Part shown: positions 7,728-9,997 of the stretch, piece after piece
How the letters are laid out: every line of letters begins with the position of its first letter
Numbering within the stretch: the stretch's first letter is position 1
NCBI GenBank assembly: GCA_024640835.1
Contig: JAHEEH010000035.1
Coordinates: 1-9,997 of the forward strand
Source: Bacteroidota bacterium
GTDB taxonomy: Bacteria; Bacteroidota; Rhodothermia; Rhodothermales; UBA10348
Length of the DNA stretch: 9,997 nt
Direction of reading: 5' to 3'
Made by a program: the position numbers and the translations under genes
Notes under the pieces: model-generated
What the model saw: only the letters and a program-made list of their open reading frames with translations
Databases searched by the model: none
Told to the model about the DNA's origin: nothing

Positions 7728-9125
7728 TCAGCCGGCAGCCCCTTCCGGGGAGGACATGGCCCGAAACCGCGCCAGCAGCAGGACCGCCGATGTCGAGAGA
7801 CCGAGAACGAGCCCCCACCACAGTCCTGCCGGCCCCAGGTCCAGGCCGAAGGCCATCCAGGACGCGCCCGCGAGCCCCACGATCCAGTACGAAACCCCCG
7901 AGATGAACATGGGGACCCGGGTGTCCTTGAGGCCGCGGAGTGCGCCCGCAGCCGTCACCTGGATCCCGTCGAAGACCTGGAAGACGGCCGCGACCCGGAG
8001 GAGCGTCACGGCCAGTACGATCACCCCGGCGTTCGCCGGGGCGTCCAGGTCCAGGTACAGGCCCACGATGAATCGGGGCGCGAGCCAGAAACCGAGGGCG
8101 GCCACGCCCATGAAGAGGATCGACAGCGAGAGTCCCACCGTGCCGGCAAGCCGGACTCCCTCGCGGTCTCCGCGTCCCTCGGCCTGCCCGACACGGACCG
8201 AGGTCGCGATGCCGATCCCCAGCGGCACCATGAACGTGAAGGACGCGCACTGCATCGCCACCTGGTGCGCCGCGAGGGCAGCCGTGCCGATCCAGCCCAT
8301 CATCATGACGGTGGCCATGAACATGCTCGTCTCGATGCCGAACGAAGCGCCGATCGCCCACCCGATCCGGAAGAGCTCCCGGAAATACGTCGGATCGGGG
8401 CGTCCCAGCTTCTCGAAGATCCGGAAGCGCCGGAATTCCGACTGGGAGGCCACGTACCCGAGAATGAGCGCAAAATCGAGCCAGAAGACGATCGTGCTCG
8501 CCCAGCCCGTTCCCACGATGCCCATCGCGGGAAATCCCAGCTTGCCGTACATCAGGACCCAGTTCGCGAAGACGTTCATGCCCACCCCCGCGAACGCGAT
8601 CACGGTCACCGGTCTCGGCCTGGACACGCCTTCGATGAACGAGCGGAATCCGACGAACGCCAGGAAGGGAAACGCGCCCCATACGATCGCATGCAGATAC
8701 GACACCGCGAGATCGACGGTCGCCGCCTGCTGGCCGAGGGCGAGGAGGACCGGGCGGATGTTCCACACGATGAGCATGAATCCGACCGCCAGCACGAGCG
8801 AGAGCCATTGCCCCTGGCGCACGGTCCGGCCGATGGGCTCGTCCGTACCCGCGCCGTAGGCCTGGGACACCATGGGGCCCACCGCAAGCACGACGCCCAT
8901 GCACATGATGATGAGCGTGAAGAAGACCGTATTCCCCAGGGCGACGCCGGCCAGCTGTTCGGCACCGAGCTGTCCGACCATGACCGTGTCGACGAAACCC
9001 AGCGAGATCTGGGCCACCTGTGTCAACACCACGGGCCCCGCCAGGCGCACCAGGGTGCGCACCTCGGTCCGGTACGTCGTGGTCGGGCGCATGGCGGGGA
9101 GGCTGCGTGCGGGAACGGGGCGCAT
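7728..9125 (-). CDS. MATE-family multidrug/Na+ (or H+) antiporter, NorM-like
   Basis: Inner-membrane efflux protein of 465 residues, the usual MATE length, with about twelve hydrophobic helices in two homologous halves. Signatures: V-D-T-V-M-V-G-Q-L-G-A-E-Q-L-A-G (45-60), G-P-M-V-S-Q-A-Y-G-A-G (83-93) and, in the second half, A-A-H-Q-V-A-M-Q (285-292) with V-G-Q-A-E-G-R-G-D (312-320). Three acidic residues, Asp46, Glu265 and Asp386 (F-D-G-I-Q), fall where NorM-type proteins carry the acidic cation-binding residues, suggesting ion-coupled drug export; the coupling ion and substrate cannot be told from sequence. ATG at 9125 is the longest start; a second ATG at 9092 (MRPTTTYRTEV) would remove eleven residues and still leave a complete first helix. 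The gene lies upstream of actA on the same strand but has no known role in ACIII. Confidence 0.92.
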   Translation of the reverse strand: MRPVPARSLPAMRPTTTYRTEVRTLVRLAGPVVLTQVAQISLGFVDTVMVGQLGAEQLAGVALGNTVFFTLIIMCMGVVLAVGPMVSQAYGAGTDEPIGRTVRQGQWLSLVLAVGFMLIVWNIRPVLLALGQQAATVDLAVSYLHAIVWGAFPFLAFVGFRSFIEGVSRPRPVTVIAFAGVGMNVFANWVLMYGKLGFPAMGIVGTGWASTIVFWLDFALILGYVASQSEFRRFRIFEKLGRPDPTYFRELFRIGWAIGASFGIETSMFMATVMMMGWIGTAALAAHQVAMQCASFTFMVPLGIGIATSVRVGQAEGRGDREGVRLAGTVGLSLSILFMGVAALGFWLAPRFIVGLYLDLDAPANAGVIVLAVTLLRVAAVFQVFDGIQVTAAGALRGLKDTRVPMFISGVSYWIVGLAGASWMAFGLDLGPAGLWWGLVLGLSTSAVLLLARFRAMSSPEGAAG

Positions 9126-9163
9126 GATACGGACCCCGTCCGTTCCCCCGGCATGGGACCACC

Positions 9164-9175
9164 GCGCCCGGGCGC
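9164..9175. repeat. 12-bp perfect palindrome in the MATE-glycosyltransferase intergenic region
   Basis: GCGCCCGGGCGC reads identically on both strands and lies in the 98-bp space between the divergent MATE and glycosyltransferase starts, about 39 bp from the MATE ATG and 48 bp from the glycosyltransferase ATG. It could be an operator serving both genes. In such GC-rich DNA a palindrome of this size can arise by chance, so this is only a candidate. Confidence 0.3.
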
Positions 9176-9211
9176 CTGCAGCGGACAGGCATCCCGACGG
9201 GCCGACCTGCG

Positions 9212-9217
9212 TATCTT
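9212..9217 (+). promoter_or_regulatory. Candidate -10 element of a leaderless glycosyltransferase transcript
   Basis: TATCTT ends six bases before the ATG at 9224. At normal -10 spacing, transcription would begin at or within a base or two of the start codon, giving a leaderless mRNA. This fits the absence of any Shine-Dalgarno in front of the gene. No clear -35 hexamer is seen at 16-18 bp upstream, so confidence is low. Confidence 0.3.
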
Positions 9218-9223
9218 CGCCGC

Positions 9224-9997
9224 ATGTCCACGGAGCGAGCAGACATATCCCCGACGCCGTCCGAGGACGGGACGCCCGATGTCTCGGTCGTCATCGTCAA
9301 CTACAACGTGCGGGAATTCCTCAGCCAGACGCTGCGGTCCGTGGAGCGCGCTTCGCGCGGCCTGCGGGTCGAGGTGATCGTCGTGGACAACAACTCGGTG
9401 GACGGCTCCGTGCCCATGGTCCGGTCCCGGTTTCCCCACGTTCGTCTCATCGCCAACGAACGCAACGCGGGATTCGGAGGTGCCAACAACCAGGCCGTGC
9501 GCGCGTCGCGCGGCCGCCACATCCTGATTCTGAACCCCGACACCATCCTCCAGGAGGACACGCTCACGACGCTCGTCCGCTTCATGGACGATCACCCCGG
9601 AGCGGGCGCGGTGGGGTGCCAGATCCTCAACCCCGACGGAACGTTCGCGCCGGAGAGTCGTCGGGCCTTTCCGACGCCCCGCGTGGCGTTCTTCCGGATG
9701 TCGGGCCTCGGCCGGCTTTTCCCGCGCAGCCCCGTCTTCGGCCGGTACAACATGACCTTCCTTCCCCGCGACCAGGAGGCCGAGGTCGACGCGCTTTCGG
9801 GGTCGTGCATGCTCGTGCGCAGGGCGGCTCTGTTCGGCGATCCGGGCGGACCCGGGCCCACGGGCGCGGGAATGTTCGACGAGGCGTTCTTCATGTACGG
9901 GGAAGACCTGGACCTGTGCTTCCGGATCCAGCAGGCGGGGTGGACCATCCACTACACCCCCGAGACCCGCATCATCCACTACAAGGGGGAGAGCACC
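9224..9997 (+). CDS. Glycosyltransferase family 2 (rhamnosyltransferase/WcaA-like), C-terminus off the window
   Basis: Manual translation gives 258 residues (MSTERADISPTPSEDG...) still open at the right edge. It is a GT-A fold inverting glycosyltransferase: V-S-V-V-I-V-N-Y-N-V at 20-29 begins the nucleotide-sugar fold, V-V-D-N-N-S-V-D-G-S at 53-62 holds nucleotide-contacting residues, N-E-R-N-A-G-F-G-G-A-N-N at 78-89 and L-N-P-D-T at 103-107 (Asp106 as the metal-binding acid) follow, then S-G-S-C-M-L-V-R-R at 192-200 and M-Y-G-E-D-L-D-L-C at 224-232 with the putative catalytic acid. This pattern is usual in enzymes extending surface polysaccharides, including dTDP-rhamnose users; donor and acceptor are unknown. 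A Gly/Pro-rich run at 205-216 separates A-A-L from M-F-D-E, longer than usual. ATG at 9224 gives a short charged leader before the first strand; no Shine-Dalgarno is seen. Confidence 0.9.
   Translation, partial: MSTERADISPTPSEDGTPDVSVVIVNYNVREFLSQTLRSVERASRGLRVEVIVVDNNSVDGSVPMVRSRFPHVRLIANERNAGFGGANNQAVRASRGRHILILNPDTILQEDTLTTLVRFMDDHPGAGAVGCQILNPDGTFAPESRRAFPTPRVAFFRMSGLGRLFPRSPVFGRYNMTFLPRDQEAEVDALSGSCMLVRRAALFGDPGGPGPTGAGMFDEAFFMYGEDLDLCFRIQQAGWTIHYTPETRIIHYKGEST

Noticed and set aside
7704..9377. 557-codon plus-strand open frame opposite the MATE gene
   Set aside because: It is antisense to an intact MATE transporter, its product is Arg/His/Glu/Asp-rich without any fold signature, and it runs into the glycosyltransferase in another frame.

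Overview
The window is a chromosomal stretch of a GC-rich (roughly two-thirds G+C by eye), aerobic, Gram-negative-type bacterium. Most of it is a nearly complete operon for Alternative Complex III (ACIII), the quinol:cytochrome c / HiPIP oxidoreductase that replaces the bc1 complex in many Bacteroidota/Rhodothermota, Gemmatimonadota, Planctomycetota, Acidobacteriota and related phyla. The long Tat-plus-lipobox leader of ActB, the lipobox of ActE and the c-type heme motifs of ActA and ActE place the electron-transfer side of the complex outside the cytoplasmic membrane. The sequence alone does not settle the phylum; Gemmatimonadota, Rhodothermota or a candidate phylum such as Eisenbacteria would all fit.

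Layout. Seven genes lie on the minus strand, read right to left. A MATE-family efflux pump (7728-9125) comes first. After a 92-bp gap come actA (pentaheme cytochrome c, 6988-7635), actB (fused molybdopterin-oxidoreductase-like and Fe-S protein, 3771-6917), actC (NrfD-type quinol-site membrane subunit, 2274-3725), actD (DUF3341, 1634-2254), actE (monoheme lipoprotein cytochrome c, 982-1644) and actF (second NrfD-like polytopic subunit, cut by the left edge, 1-954). This is the classical A-B-C-D-E-F order. The act genes are tightly packed: gaps of 70, 45 and 19 bp, an 11-bp overlap between actD and actE, then 27 bp. At the right end a family 2 glycosyltransferase (9224 to the edge) runs on the plus strand, divergent from the MATE gene.

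How the act genes work together. Quinol is oxidised at the membrane by ActC (ActF is the homologous partner). Electrons pass through the four Fe-S clusters of ActB to the hemes of ActA and ActE, and on to a soluble carrier or directly to a heme-copper oxidase. Oxidase genes often follow actF, but that region lies beyond the left edge. ActD is a small two-helix structural subunit.

Novelty. I found no undescribed system. There are no RNA genes, mobile elements, CRISPR arrays or long repeats, and no gene-free stretch over 100 bp. The points worth a second look are modest: short hairpins at two act junctions, a possible leaderless promoter and a 12-bp palindrome in the divergent intergenic region, the start sites of actC and actE, and a Gly/Pro-rich insertion in the glycosyltransferase. 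The very long plus-strand open frames opposite actB/actC and the MATE gene are compositional shadows.
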